Origin: JAGWBD01 sp965197455 | GTDB taxonomy: Bacteria; Chloroflexota; Anaerolineae; Aggregatilineales; Phototrophicaceae | Assembly (NCBI GenBank): GCA_965197455.1 | Contig: OZ240208.1 | Span: forward strand, 868,001-932,000 | Length of the DNA stretch: 64,000 nt | Direction: 5' to 3' | Shown here: in pieces, positions 25,569 through 33,867 of the stretch | Layout: every line of letters starts with the position of its first letter | Numbering within the stretch: position 1 is the stretch's first letter | The notes under the pieces: generated by a model | What the model was told of the DNA's origin: nothing | Database searches by the model: none | Seen by the model: the letters and a program-made list of their open reading frames with translations, nothing else | Position numbers and translations under genes: made by a program

Positions 25569-27434
25569 CTACAGGTAGTAGCGCTCCTTGCGCCGATCCT
25601 GCTCATAGGCCTCGCGCGCCGCCTGGACGGCCTCGTTGTCAGAGACTTCCGCGACCGCCACGTCCCACCATGATTCGTAACTGCCCACGCGCTGGTGCCT
25701 GTCCACCTCGATCACAATGCATACCGGCCGGTTCTCAATGGTCTGCGCCTCACGCACGGCATCCGCCAGCTCGTCACGGTTGCTGGCCTCAATGACGTAC
25801 GCGCCCAGGCTGGCGCAGTTGGCGGCGAAGTCGATGGGCAGGGTTTCACCGTCCAGATGTCCGGTGTCTGTGCGATAGCGGTACTTCGTGCCGAAGCCGT
25901 CGCTGCCGACTGCGTTTGAGAGGCCGCCGATGCTGGCGAAGCCATGATTGTCCATCACAATGAAGGTGACCTTGATGCCTTCCTGCACCATGGTTGCAAT
26001 TTCGCTGTTCATCATCAGGTAAGAGCCGTCGCCGACGAAAACGTACACCTCGCGGTCGGGGTCTGCCATGCGTTGCCCCATGCCACCGGCGATTTCATAG
26101 CCCATGCAGGAGAAGCCATACTCCGTATGGAATCCCTTCGGGTGCCGCGTGCGCCACAGCTTGTGCAGGTCGCCCGGCACACTGCCGGCCGCACACATCA
26201 CTACGTCCCCTGGCTGAGACAGCGTGTTTACCACGCCGATCACCTCGCCCTGGCTGATGACCGGGCCATGCTCCAGGTTGTAAATCCGCTCGACCTCGGC
26301 GTCCCAGCTCGCGTTGAACTGTGCTGCGCGGGCGCGATACTCCGACTCCACCTGCCACCCTGCCAGCATCGAGCCGAGTTCCTCGAGCGTGGCGCGCGCG
26401 TCGCCGGTAAGCGGCAGCGCCTGATGCTTATAGGCGTCGAATTCGCACACGTTGATGTTAATGAAGCGCACTTGCTCGTTCTGGAAGGCCGTGTTTGAAG
26501 CGGCCGTGAAGTCACTGAAGCGCGTTCCCACGCCGATGACCAGGTCGGCCTCGCGCGCGACCAGGTTGGCCCCGTCGGTGCCGGTAACACCAACAGCGCC
26601 CAGATTCAGCGGATGGTCGTAGGGCAGCGCTCCCTTGCCGGCGAAGGTCTCGGTTGAGGGAATGCCGGTCTGCTCGACAAATGCACGCAGGGTCTCCGCC
26701 GCCTCACTGTAGAGCGTGCCACCACCGGAAACGATCAGTGGCCGGCGACTGGCGCGAATCAATTCTGCGGCGCTACGCAGCGCTCCTTCGTCGGGTCGGT
26801 TGCGTGGAATTTGCCACACGCGCTGCTCAAACATCGCCGCCGGGAAGTCGAAGGCCTCGGATTGCACGTCCTGCGGCAGCGACAAGGTGACCGCGCCGGT
26901 ATCCGCAGGAGAGGTCAGGGTGCGCATCGCGTCCTGCAACGCGGTGACCAGTTGCTCGGGACGGTTGATACGATCCCAGTAGCGCGAAAGCGGCCGGAAC
27001 GCATCGTTGACCGAGAAGTCCTGCGAATGCGCCGACTCAAGCTGCTGCAATACCGGTGCCTGAAGGCGCTCTGCAAAAATGTCGCCAGGCAGCAACAAAA
27101 CGGGCAAGCGATTGACTGTAGCCACTGCTGCACCCGTGAGCATGTTGGTCGCTCCCGGCCCGATCGAAGAGGTGCAGGCAAAGGTCTGCATGCGGTTCTT
27201 CGCCTTGGCATAGGCGATGCTCGCCAGCACCTGGGCCTGCTCGTTGCGTGACTGGTGGTAGCGCAGCAAATGCGCGTATTGTTGCAGGGCCTGGCCCATC
27301 CCGGCCACGTTGCCGTGTCCGAAGATTCCCCATGCGCCGGCGAAAAATGGCTGCTGCTGACCATCGCGTTCGGTGTACTGGTTGACCAGATACAGGACCA
27401 GCGCCTGCGACGTTGTGAGCCGTTTCGTGTTCAT
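25569..27434 (-). CDS. iolD: 3D-(3,5/4)-trihydroxycyclohexane-1,2-dione hydrolase
   Basis: Thiamine-diphosphate enzyme that opens the inositol-derived diketone ring to 5-deoxyglucuronate, 621 residues from the ATG at 27434 (AGGAGCG upstream). IolD hallmarks are a start with LTTSQALVLYLVNQYTERDG, FFAGAWGIFGHGNVAGMGQAL, and the ThDP-binding motif GDGSYLMMNSEI followed by IVMDNHGFASI. The glutamate-bearing region near the N-terminus and the central domain are typical of the acetolactate-synthase superfamily. Its product is the substrate of the adjacent iolB. This confirms a Bacillus-type inositol pathway. Confidence 0.95.
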   Translation of the reverse strand: MNTKRLTTSQALVLYLVNQYTERDGQQQPFFAGAWGIFGHGNVAGMGQALQQYAHLLRYHQSRNEQAQVLASIAYAKAKNRMQTFACTSSIGPGATNMLTGAAVATVNRLPVLLLPGDIFAERLQAPVLQQLESAHSQDFSVNDAFRPLSRYWDRINRPEQLVTALQDAMRTLTSPADTGAVTLSLPQDVQSEAFDFPAAMFEQRVWQIPRNRPDEGALRSAAELIRASRRPLIVSGGGTLYSEAAETLRAFVEQTGIPSTETFAGKGALPYDHPLNLGAVGVTGTDGANLVAREADLVIGVGTRFSDFTAASNTAFQNEQVRFININVCEFDAYKHQALPLTGDARATLEELGSMLAGWQVESEYRARAAQFNASWDAEVERIYNLEHGPVISQGEVIGVVNTLSQPGDVVMCAAGSVPGDLHKLWRTRHPKGFHTEYGFSCMGYEIAGGMGQRMADPDREVYVFVGDGSYLMMNSEIATMVQEGIKVTFIVMDNHGFASIGGLSNAVGSDGFGTKYRYRTDTGHLDGETLPIDFAANCASLGAYVIEASNRDELADAVREAQTIENRPVCIVIEVDRHQRVGSYESWWDVAVAEVSDNEAVQAAREAYEQDRRKERYYL

Positions 27435-27453
27435 CCGCTCGCTCCTGTGCCTT

Positions 27454-28350
27454 TCAGCGCTGCCTGTGCCCGGGTTCCATGCCCATGTCCACAATCGGCA
27501 AACGTGGATCCTGCCAAGTCCAACTGTCTTTCACCCATGCATAGTCCGGATCATCGCTGTTGGCCAGTGACTGGGCCGATCCGGCCAGAAAGTTCAGGTA
27601 GTAGGTTGTATAACCGTGGGCGCTGACCACCGGATGATAGCCTTCGGGCACCAGCACGGCGTCATGCTGCTGCGTCATCATCACCGCGTCGATGCTGCGA
27701 TCGTCGTTATAGACGCGCTGATAAGCATAACCGCCCGGACGATCGAATTTGTAAAAATAGATTTCCTCAAGGTCAGCCTCGAGCAGGTTTCCATCCGCAT
27801 CTTCGCGATGCACGTCGTGCTTGTGACCCGGGTAGCTCGACCAGTTGCCTGAGGGAGTGTAGACCTCGACGGCGACGATGCGCTGGCAATTGAAGCCCGG
27901 CGGCAGGATGCCGTTGATCTGGCGCGTGGCGTTGGTGCCACCGCGGATTTCGATGGCGCTGTCATGCGGCGTGACTAACTGAGCGGGGAAGTCGCGTTCG
28001 ACAGGAACTTCGCAGGCCGCCACCTCGAAGCCGTCCGTGAGCGCCTCCAGCTCCCAGGTTGTGTTGCGCGGCAGGTAGACCGCCCAGGGCATGCCGCTGA
28101 ACACATTCGGCCGGCGTCCCACGTTTGCAAAGTTGCCACGCGAAGAGCGTACGGTGCACACTCCGCCGAGTATCACCAGCGCAAGTTCGTTGGCGCCGGT
28201 CTTTGCCGCGTGACGCTGGCCCCGGTTCAGGCGCAGGGCATACATGCTGAGGTAGTCCCAGTCCGCCTGCCCTGGCATCACGCGTACGAATTCGCCCGTG
28301 ACACCTTTATCACCGGCCCTGACCAACATCGTTTCTGCCGTGTATTGCAC
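27454..28350 (-). CDS. iolB: 5-deoxy-glucuronate isomerase
   Basis: Bicupin isomerase converting 5-deoxyglucuronate to 2-deoxy-5-keto-gluconate, 298 residues. Family signatures include GVCTVRSSRG, PRNTTWELEA, SSYPGHKHD (metal-binding histidines), LEEIYFYKF, VPEGYHPVVSAHGY and YYLNFLAG. It starts at GTG with GGAGGG upstream. The order C-B-D on one strand with 18-19 base gaps is typical of iol operons, and its product feeds iolC. Confidence 0.95.
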   Translation of the reverse strand: MQYTAETMLVRAGDKGVTGEFVRVMPGQADWDYLSMYALRLNRGQRHAAKTGANELALVILGGVCTVRSSRGNFANVGRRPNVFSGMPWAVYLPRNTTWELEALTDGFEVAACEVPVERDFPAQLVTPHDSAIEIRGGTNATRQINGILPPGFNCQRIVAVEVYTPSGNWSSYPGHKHDVHREDADGNLLEADLEEIYFYKFDRPGGYAYQRVYNDDRSIDAVMMTQQHDAVLVPEGYHPVVSAHGYTTYYLNFLAGSAQSLANSDDPDYAWVKDSWTWQDPRLPIVDMGMEPGHRQR

Positions 28351-28368
28351 TGCCAGCGCCCTCCGCTC

Positions 28369-29388
28369 CTAATCCAGCCCGCCGTATCCCGCTGCAAATT
28401 CCTCGACTTCCGCCATGGTCGGCATGAAGTTGGCGCAGCCGTGTTTCGTGACCACGATGGCGCCGCAGGCATTGCCCAGACGCGCCGCGCGGTACCAGCT
28501 CCAGCCCCGCACCAGACCGTAAAGAAACCCTGCGCCGAAAGCATCGCCTGCGCCAAGGATATTGTATATCTCTACTGGAAAGCCGGGCGCTTCAATCACC
28601 TCGCCGCCACGCAGGTGGATGCGCGCACCCTGGGCGCCGACTTTCTCGACCACGGTTTCCGGCCCCAACTCCAGCATACGCCCGATGGCCGCGACCGTGT
28701 CGCCACTGACCTTCGCATCGGACACCTGCGAATGTGTCAGATCCATCTGCTCCGTGCTGGAAAGCGTCGCCGCGTTGATCTCGTCCTCGGTGCCGATGAC
28801 GACATCCACGAAGGGCAACACGGATCGCGCCACGACGCCGAAAGCGCGAATGTCGAACCACTGATCCGGCCGAAAGTCGACGTCGAAGACCACGCGCGCG
28901 CCGGCCTGACGCGCCAGTTCAGCCGCAAACATGGTGGCGCTGCGGCTGGGTTCGAGGCTGAGGTTGGTGCCGGCGAACTGGAAAACCTGGCAATCCGTGA
29001 CCGGCGCAGCCAGCACATCATCGATTGTCAGATTGATGTCGGCGCAGTTGTCGCGGTAATACTGCAGCGGGAAGCGATCCGGCGGCTCAATGCCCAGCAA
29101 GACGGCGCTGCTGCGCATGCCGGCCTTGCGCGGGATGTAGTCCGTGGTCACGTTCTCGTTGCGCAGGAAGTCCAGGATGAAATCGCCAACCGGGTCCTCG
29201 CCGACTGCGGTGAGCAGCGCGGCCTTCGCGCCCAGGCGCGTCGCGCCAACGCTGATGTTGGTTGGCGAACCGCCCACATAGGCAGCAAAACTGTTGATGT
29301 TGACAAATGGGCTGCCAACATCATTGGAATACAGGTCGATGGAACTGCGACCCATGTGAAGGGTTTCCCAGGTTTTAGCCACGGTCAT
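28369..29388 (-). CDS. iolC: 5-dehydro-2-deoxygluconokinase
   Basis: PfkB-family kinase phosphorylating 2-deoxy-5-keto-gluconate, 339 residues from the ATG at 29388. It has the PfkB N-terminal motif FAAYVGGSPTNISVGATRLG and the C-terminal catalytic motif ILGAGDAFGAGFLYG. MGRSSIDLYSNDVGSPF near the start is characteristic of IolC. It is a single-domain protein without the aldolase (DUF2090) fusion seen in some proteobacteria, so a separate aldolase is needed. The start falls just after the iolG stop; the frame extends further upstream into iolG but was not used. Confidence 0.93.
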   Translation of the reverse strand: MTVAKTWETLHMGRSSIDLYSNDVGSPFVNINSFAAYVGGSPTNISVGATRLGAKAALLTAVGEDPVGDFILDFLRNENVTTDYIPRKAGMRSSAVLLGIEPPDRFPLQYYRDNCADINLTIDDVLAAPVTDCQVFQFAGTNLSLEPSRSATMFAAELARQAGARVVFDVDFRPDQWFDIRAFGVVARSVLPFVDVVIGTEDEINAATLSSTEQMDLTHSQVSDAKVSGDTVAAIGRMLELGPETVVEKVGAQGARIHLRGGEVIEAPGFPVEIYNILGAGDAFGAGFLYGLVRGWSWYRAARLGNACGAIVVTKHGCANFMPTMAEVEEFAAGYGGLD

Positions 29389-29404
29389 CTCCGCCAGAGC
29401 CTGC

Positions 29405-30439
29405 TCACGCAAGTGGATTATAAAACGCGTTCTCAATCTCTTCCATACGTACCGGGCGCTGCTCGGCGATGGAAAGAAAGGCCGCTGTGCCCATCACCAC
29501 TGGCATGCGCCCGTCATATCCATCGACCTCAACTGGCGTGTCCTCGGCTACGGCCCGCACGAAGGACTCCATCTCGCGCGCAAAACTTTCCGTGTAGCGC
29601 TCCATGAAGAAAGTGTAGGGCAGATCGCGCCGTATATTCTCGCCGTCGCTCAGCGTAACTGCATTGTCGTAACGATTGTCGGCTTTGGCCGAACCGCCGC
29701 TGCCAAATACCTCGACGCGCTGGTCGTAGCCAAACACGGCCTTGCGGCTGTTGTCGATCATCCCCAGCACGCCGTTCTGGAAACGCATGATGAGCAGCGA
29801 GGTGTCCAGATCGCCAAGTTCTTCCAGCTCCGGCACGATATTGATGGTGCCGGTTGCGTAAATCTCTTCGATCTCAGAGCCAATCAGATAGCGCGCCAGA
29901 TCAAAATCGTGCACCGTCATGTCAAAGAAAATGCCGCCGGAGACGCGTGTATAGGACAGCGGAGCCGGATGGGGATCTCGACTGATGATGTGCAAAATGT
30001 GTGGAGCGCCAATTTCGCCGCCGGTGACTGCCTCGCGGATCCGGCGGTGGTTGGGGTCGAAGCGACGGTTGAATCCAATCTGCAGTTTGACCCCCGCTTC
30101 CTTCACCGCTGCCAGCGCCTGGTCAATGCGCGCTATTTCCAGGTCAATCGGCTTTTCGCAAAAAATATGTTTGCCGGCGTGTGCGGCTTCTTCGATGAGC
30201 GTCGCATGCGTGTTGGTCGGCGTGCAGATGATGACAGCCTCGATTGAATCGTCCGCCAGCACTTCGCCGGGATCCGTGACATGACCTGCGATGCCGAATT
30301 TACGTGCCGCTTCTTCCGCCACAGACTCGAAGGTATCAGCGATGACCGCAACCTCGGCCCCCGGCACCCGCGTCGTCAGGGTCTTCAAATGGGTTTGGGC
30401 AATGCGTCCCGCTCCAAGCATTCCCAGCTTCACCACCAT
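29405..30439 (-). CDS. iolG: myo-inositol 2-dehydrogenase (Gfo/Idh/MocA family)
   Basis: NAD-dependent oxidation of myo-inositol to scyllo-inosose, 344 residues. The Rossmann start is GMLGAGRIAQTH, the catalytic motif EKPID is present, and RRFDPNHRR and GGIFFDMTVHDFDLARYL carry the catalytic lysine/histidine region typical of IolG. GAGGGATATAAC precedes the ATG. Its position immediately before iolC, iolB and iolD makes the inositol assignment strong among the four Gfo/Idh/MocA-type or related dehydrogenases in this window. Confidence 0.92.
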   Translation of the reverse strand: MVVKLGMLGAGRIAQTHLKTLTTRVPGAEVAVIADTFESVAEEAARKFGIAGHVTDPGEVLADDSIEAVIICTPTNTHATLIEEAAHAGKHIFCEKPIDLEIARIDQALAAVKEAGVKLQIGFNRRFDPNHRRIREAVTGGEIGAPHILHIISRDPHPAPLSYTRVSGGIFFDMTVHDFDLARYLIGSEIEEIYATGTINIVPELEELGDLDTSLLIMRFQNGVLGMIDNSRKAVFGYDQRVEVFGSGGSAKADNRYDNAVTLSDGENIRRDLPYTFFMERYTESFAREMESFVRAVAEDTPVEVDGYDGRMPVVMGTAAFLSIAEQRPVRMEEIENAFYNPLA

Positions 30440-30476
30440 GTTATATCCCTCTCACGCAAGCATGTGAATTGGCGCC

Positions 30477-30713
30477 TCAGGCCCGGCCGGTCAACAACAC
30501 GCTGCCAGCCAGCGACAGGACTCCCATCACGGAGCAGCCCACAGCATAGCGCATGGCGATCCGGTTCCAGTCCTGTGGCTGCTCCGGGTTGCGGTTGCGC
30601 CAGGCGCGCTCCTTGCTGAGCAGACGCCAGAGACGTTGCGGGTCAAAGCGACCCAACCAGGCGATCCCCAGAAACAGGCAGCCGCCGATGAACAGAATCG
30701 GGTCCGGTTCCAT
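30477..30713 (-). CDS. Small two-helix membrane protein of the inositol operon
   Basis: A 78-residue protein of no family I recognise. It has a membrane segment at about 6-22 (ILFIGGCLFLGIAWLG), a basic middle with RLLSKERAWRNRNPEQP, and a second membrane segment near the C-terminus (AVGCSVMGVLSLAGSVLL). I start at the ATG at 30713, which overlaps the TGA of the upstream dehydrogenase gene (TGATG), so it is translationally coupled; the frame further upstream lies inside that gene. It could be a small transport or regulatory subunit, but nothing in the sequence shows which. Confidence 0.6.
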   Translation of the reverse strand: MEPDPILFIGGCLFLGIAWLGRFDPQRLWRLLSKERAWRNRNPEQPQDWNRIAMRYAVGCSVMGVLSLAGSVLLTGRA

Positions 30714-31873
30714 CAGCTTCCCGGCAACAGAATGATCTTGGCGTCCTCGCGGCTTTCCAGCCGTTTGAAGGCCGCCGGCGCTTCCCCCAGGGGCAGGCAC
30801 GCGCTGACCATCTGTCGCATGTCTATGCGCCCGGCCGCCATCAGCCGAATCACGTTCTGGAAGACACCCTTGCCCGCGTGACCCAGTGAGCCGGCCAGCT
30901 GAACGCCACGCTGCTTGTAGGTCACGATGGGCAACTTCGGCCTTTCTCCGCCCATGCCGATGTCAATCAGGGTCGCATTGACTGCCAGGCAGGCTTCCAG
31001 TGGCTGCAGGGTTTTGTCGGCGTAGCCGGCGCACTCAACCACGTAATCCGCACCGCGGCCGTTTGTCAGCTCCAATATTGCTTCGTTCAAATCGACCGCT
31101 GTCGGATCCAGTTCATACGAAGCGCCCATGCGCGTGGCAATTGCCCTGCGGCTGGCTGAAGGATCGACGGCGATGACCTCGCAGGCTCCGGCTGCGATGG
31201 CCAGTGCCACCGACGCGAGGCCAATGGGGCCCGCTCCGAAAATGACAACGTGGTGACCCGGCAACCAGGTGCCGGTACGATTAAACATCCCCTGGTAGGA
31301 TACGCCGGTCGGCTCAACCATTGCACCCAACACCAGCGCTTCCTGCTCACTGCCAAGGCGCTCCGCCAGTTCGTCCAGCTTCCAGCAGTAGCGTTCGCGC
31401 ACGGAAATGTATTCCGCCATCGCACCAGGGATGGTGAAGCCAATTTCACCCATGTTCTCGCAGTGGTTAACGAAGCCCTTGCGGCAGGGAATGCACTCAC
31501 CGCACCACTGAATCTCTTCCACTGCGACCAGATCGCCAACTTTCAGGTCCCGCACGGCTTTACCCGTCTCAACCACGCGCCCGGCGAACTCGTGACCCAG
31601 AATGTTGGGTGCGGTCACATAGGCCGGATAAATCATGTAGCCGGTTGCATCGGCCTCATACATGTGCATGTCTGAGCCGCAGATGCCGACCGCGGCCACC
31701 TGCAGGCGGACCTGATCGGGTTTGAGCCCAGGCTCGGGTACCTGGCCAAGCTCGATGCGCGGGTTCTTCCAGACCATGTGGGCATTGCGGATATTGCGCG
31801 TCTCCTGCTCACGCGCGCTCAACTGGTATTCCGGTCGTGGCGCCCAGTCCGCGTAAAGAGTCAATGCCTGCAT
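30713..31873 (-). CDS. Zinc-type medium-chain dehydrogenase, scyllo-inosose 3-dehydrogenase (IolM)-like
   Basis: A 386-residue zinc-dependent MDR oxidoreductase. The catalytic-zinc region is CGSDMH plus GHEF, four structural-zinc cysteines lie in EIQWCGECIPC and NHCEN, and the NAD motif is GAGPIG. The N-terminal A-W-A-P-R-P-E pattern and the overall spacing closely resemble, from memory, Thermotoga TM0412, the inositol-pathway scyllo-inosose 3-dehydrogenase. The setting inside an iol operon agrees. This would be unusual because iolB/C/D belong to the other, dehydratase-based route. GGGAGG precedes the ATG. A generic polyol dehydrogenase remains possible. Confidence 0.8.
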   Translation of the reverse strand: MQALTLYADWAPRPEYQLSAREQETRNIRNAHMVWKNPRIELGQVPEPGLKPDQVRLQVAAVGICGSDMHMYEADATGYMIYPAYVTAPNILGHEFAGRVVETGKAVRDLKVGDLVAVEEIQWCGECIPCRKGFVNHCENMGEIGFTIPGAMAEYISVRERYCWKLDELAERLGSEQEALVLGAMVEPTGVSYQGMFNRTGTWLPGHHVVIFGAGPIGLASVALAIAAGACEVIAVDPSASRRAIATRMGASYELDPTAVDLNEAILELTNGRGADYVVECAGYADKTLQPLEACLAVNATLIDIGMGGERPKLPIVTYKQRGVQLAGSLGHAGKGVFQNVIRLMAAGRIDMRQMVSACLPLGEAPAAFKRLESREDAKIILLPGS

Positions 31874-31876
31874 CTG

Positions 31877-32848
31877 TCAACCTCCCCGCGCGCCGTAGAA
31901 CGCATCCCACTCCTGCCGAAATGCCGCCGTGCCTTCCGCAACGTTAAACGCGCGTCGCCCGAGCACTGCGCTCGAATGTTCAACGCTGGCGCGGGCACGA
32001 AAGGGAATACGAATGCCGGCATGTTCTTCCAGCACCTGCGGGTCTGTCGGAACGGCAGCGACAAGAGAGCTGTCCGCATCAAAGGCCGCTGCCACCTGCC
32101 GCGCAAAATCCAGGCGCCCGATCGATTCGCTACCAAAGCAATGAAAGATGCCTGTTTCACTGCTGCACGCCAGGCGCAACAACATGTCGGCGCAATCAGA
32201 TGCCAGAGTGGGATGTGCCTGCATGTTGGTGTTGGGACCGGCCCAGATTTCTGCAACCAGATTGCGCGTTACCCGGTCAGCAACATACACGCCCATCTCG
32301 AATCCCAGGGACTGGTCCCGGCGCAGCAGGGCTGGCACTGCGAAATTCAGACCGTACACTCCTGCCAGACGACCGACTCCATAGTTCAGATCATCCATGG
32401 TACCCAGTGCCTGCTCGCAAACAGCTTTCATTATGCCGTAGTAATTTACAGGAAGCGGAGGCGACGCTTCCGTAACCAGCGGCACCATGCCGTCATAAAC
32501 CCAGTCCGTAGAGACAAAGACCAGTCGCGCATCAATCTCACGGCAAGCGCGCGCTAACGCAAGGGTTGATTCGACCATGATGGCCCAGGCAAACTCTCGA
32601 TTGTTGCGCATCCATACCTGATCGACCGAGGCAGCCGTATGAATGACCACATCGGGACGATACTTCAGCACGGATTCACGAATTGCACCTGCATCACTGA
32701 TGTCGAGCGGGTCCAGTTCATAGTCCACCTCCCATTCCGGCGCCGGGCCGTATTGCGAGGCGATGATTTCGGCGTTATGCTGCGCGCGTACCAGTCGAAT
32801 GATGTTGCTGCCGACCAGACCGGTGCCGCCGGTGACGTATAACTTCAT
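31877..32848 (-). CDS. Extended SDR, RmlD/dTDP-4-dehydrorhamnose-reductase-like
   Basis: A 323-residue NAD(P)-binding short-chain dehydrogenase of the extended type. The glycine motif is TGGTGLVGSNI, the active site has Ser in VFVSTDWVYDG and the Y-x3-K pair in YYGIMK, as in RmlD-like reductases and in the regulatory subunit of methionine adenosyltransferase. It is first in the minus-strand inositol operon, three bases before the IolM-like gene, and divergent from the DapA-family gene. Because no nucleotide-sugar synthesis genes are nearby, it probably reduces or oxidises a cyclitol or sugar intermediate (inference). Confidence 0.8.
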   Translation of the reverse strand: MKLYVTGGTGLVGSNIIRLVRAQHNAEIIASQYGPAPEWEVDYELDPLDISDAGAIRESVLKYRPDVVIHTAASVDQVWMRNNREFAWAIMVESTLALARACREIDARLVFVSTDWVYDGMVPLVTEASPPLPVNYYGIMKAVCEQALGTMDDLNYGVGRLAGVYGLNFAVPALLRRDQSLGFEMGVYVADRVTRNLVAEIWAGPNTNMQAHPTLASDCADMLLRLACSSETGIFHCFGSESIGRLDFARQVAAAFDADSSLVAAVPTDPQVLEEHAGIRIPFRARASVEHSSAVLGRRAFNVAEGTAAFRQEWDAFYGARGG

Positions 32849-32889
32849 TCACTTCACCTGTTCGATGACGCACAGGGGCGGAGTATACC

Positions 32890-33810
32890 ATGCTGCAAGG
32901 CATCATCCCCATCGTGTTCATCCCCTTCGACGCGCAGGGCGAGATTGACGCGCCGGGTCTGCGGCGCGTCGTCCGCTTCGAGCTGGAGGGCGGTGTGGAT
33001 GGCATCGGCATCAACGGCTTTGCCAGCGAAGCCTACAAGCTGAGCGACGAAGAGCGCCGCCAGGCCGTGGAAATCGTTGTCAGCGAGGTCAGCAACAGCG
33101 TCCCGCTCATCATCGGCATCGCTCCCGGCAGCACAGAAGCCGCGCTGCATCAGGCTACTGAATTCGCTCGTTGGCAACCGGCCGCCCTGATGGTTCTGCC
33201 ACCCGCAACCATGAAGTTGCCCCACGACGCGCTGGTGGAGCACTATGTTGCGCTGGGCCACGCGTCCGCCGCGCCTGTGATGGTGCAGCAATCGCCGCAT
33301 TTTCAGGGCTACAGTGGCACCGGCCTGATGCCCTGGGCGCTGGCAGAAATCGCTGAGCGCTCCTCCAATGTACGTTATTTCAAGATCGAGGGGCCTGACG
33401 CAGCAGCGCGCATCGCTTCCCTGCGCCCGCTCATCGACACGGAACGTGTGCACATGTTTGGCGGCGGCGGCGGCATCACTCTGCCGGATGAGTTGCATGC
33501 CGGTTCTTCCGGGCTAATCCCCGGCGTCGGTTTCAACGACTACTTCTGCCGTGCCTGGCCGCTTTGGCGCCACGGACGTCAGGACGAGGCGTTGCAACTC
33601 CTCGAGCAGATTCAGCCCCTGGTTGCGGCGGTCTCCGGCCCCGGCCACGAATTCTCACTGCATGCGCGCAAGTACCTGATGCAGCGCGCCGGCGTCATAC
33701 AAAACTCCCGGGTGCGCCGACCTACAGTCACTGTCGAACAAGACCAGCTGAGCGAACTCGACAGCATCGTCGATGCGCTTGACCTGCGCATCGCTCGCAA
33801 TTCCATTTGA
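32890..33810 (+). CDS. DapA-family (class I, Schiff-base) aldolase/dehydratase
   Basis: A TIM-barrel lyase of the dihydrodipicolinate synthase/N-acetylneuraminate lyase superfamily, 306 residues. The start MLQGIIPIVFIPFDAQGEID and the segment GINGFASEAYKLSDEER are family-typical. The Schiff-base lysine is in RYFKIEGP. The Y-N-x-P motif of true DapA is replaced by QQSPHF, so lysine biosynthesis is unlikely. A 2-keto-3-deoxy sugar-acid or cyclitol-derived substrate is more plausible given the catabolic neighbours. GGAG precedes the ATG. Divergent from the iol operon with a 41-base gap. Confidence 0.82.
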   Translation: MLQGIIPIVFIPFDAQGEIDAPGLRRVVRFELEGGVDGIGINGFASEAYKLSDEERRQAVEIVVSEVSNSVPLIIGIAPGSTEAALHQATEFARWQPAALMVLPPATMKLPHDALVEHYVALGHASAAPVMVQQSPHFQGYSGTGLMPWALAEIAERSSNVRYFKIEGPDAAARIASLRPLIDTERVHMFGGGGGITLPDELHAGSSGLIPGVGFNDYFCRAWPLWRHGRQDEALQLLEQIQPLVAAVSGPGHEFSLHARKYLMQRAGVIQNSRVRRPTVTVEQDQLSELDSIVDALDLRIARNSI

Positions 33811-33867
33811 CAAGGTTGGCAGCCCCTGGCAGGATTGCCGCTGCAACAGCAGAAGTCGGAGGACAAC

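Noticed and set aside
28210..29607. 465-codon plus-strand open frame opposite iolC/iolB
   Set aside because: Antisense to two inositol genes identified by multiple motifs.
32890..33810. Lysine-biosynthetic dapA
   Set aside because: The Y-N-x-P active-site motif is replaced and the context is catabolic.
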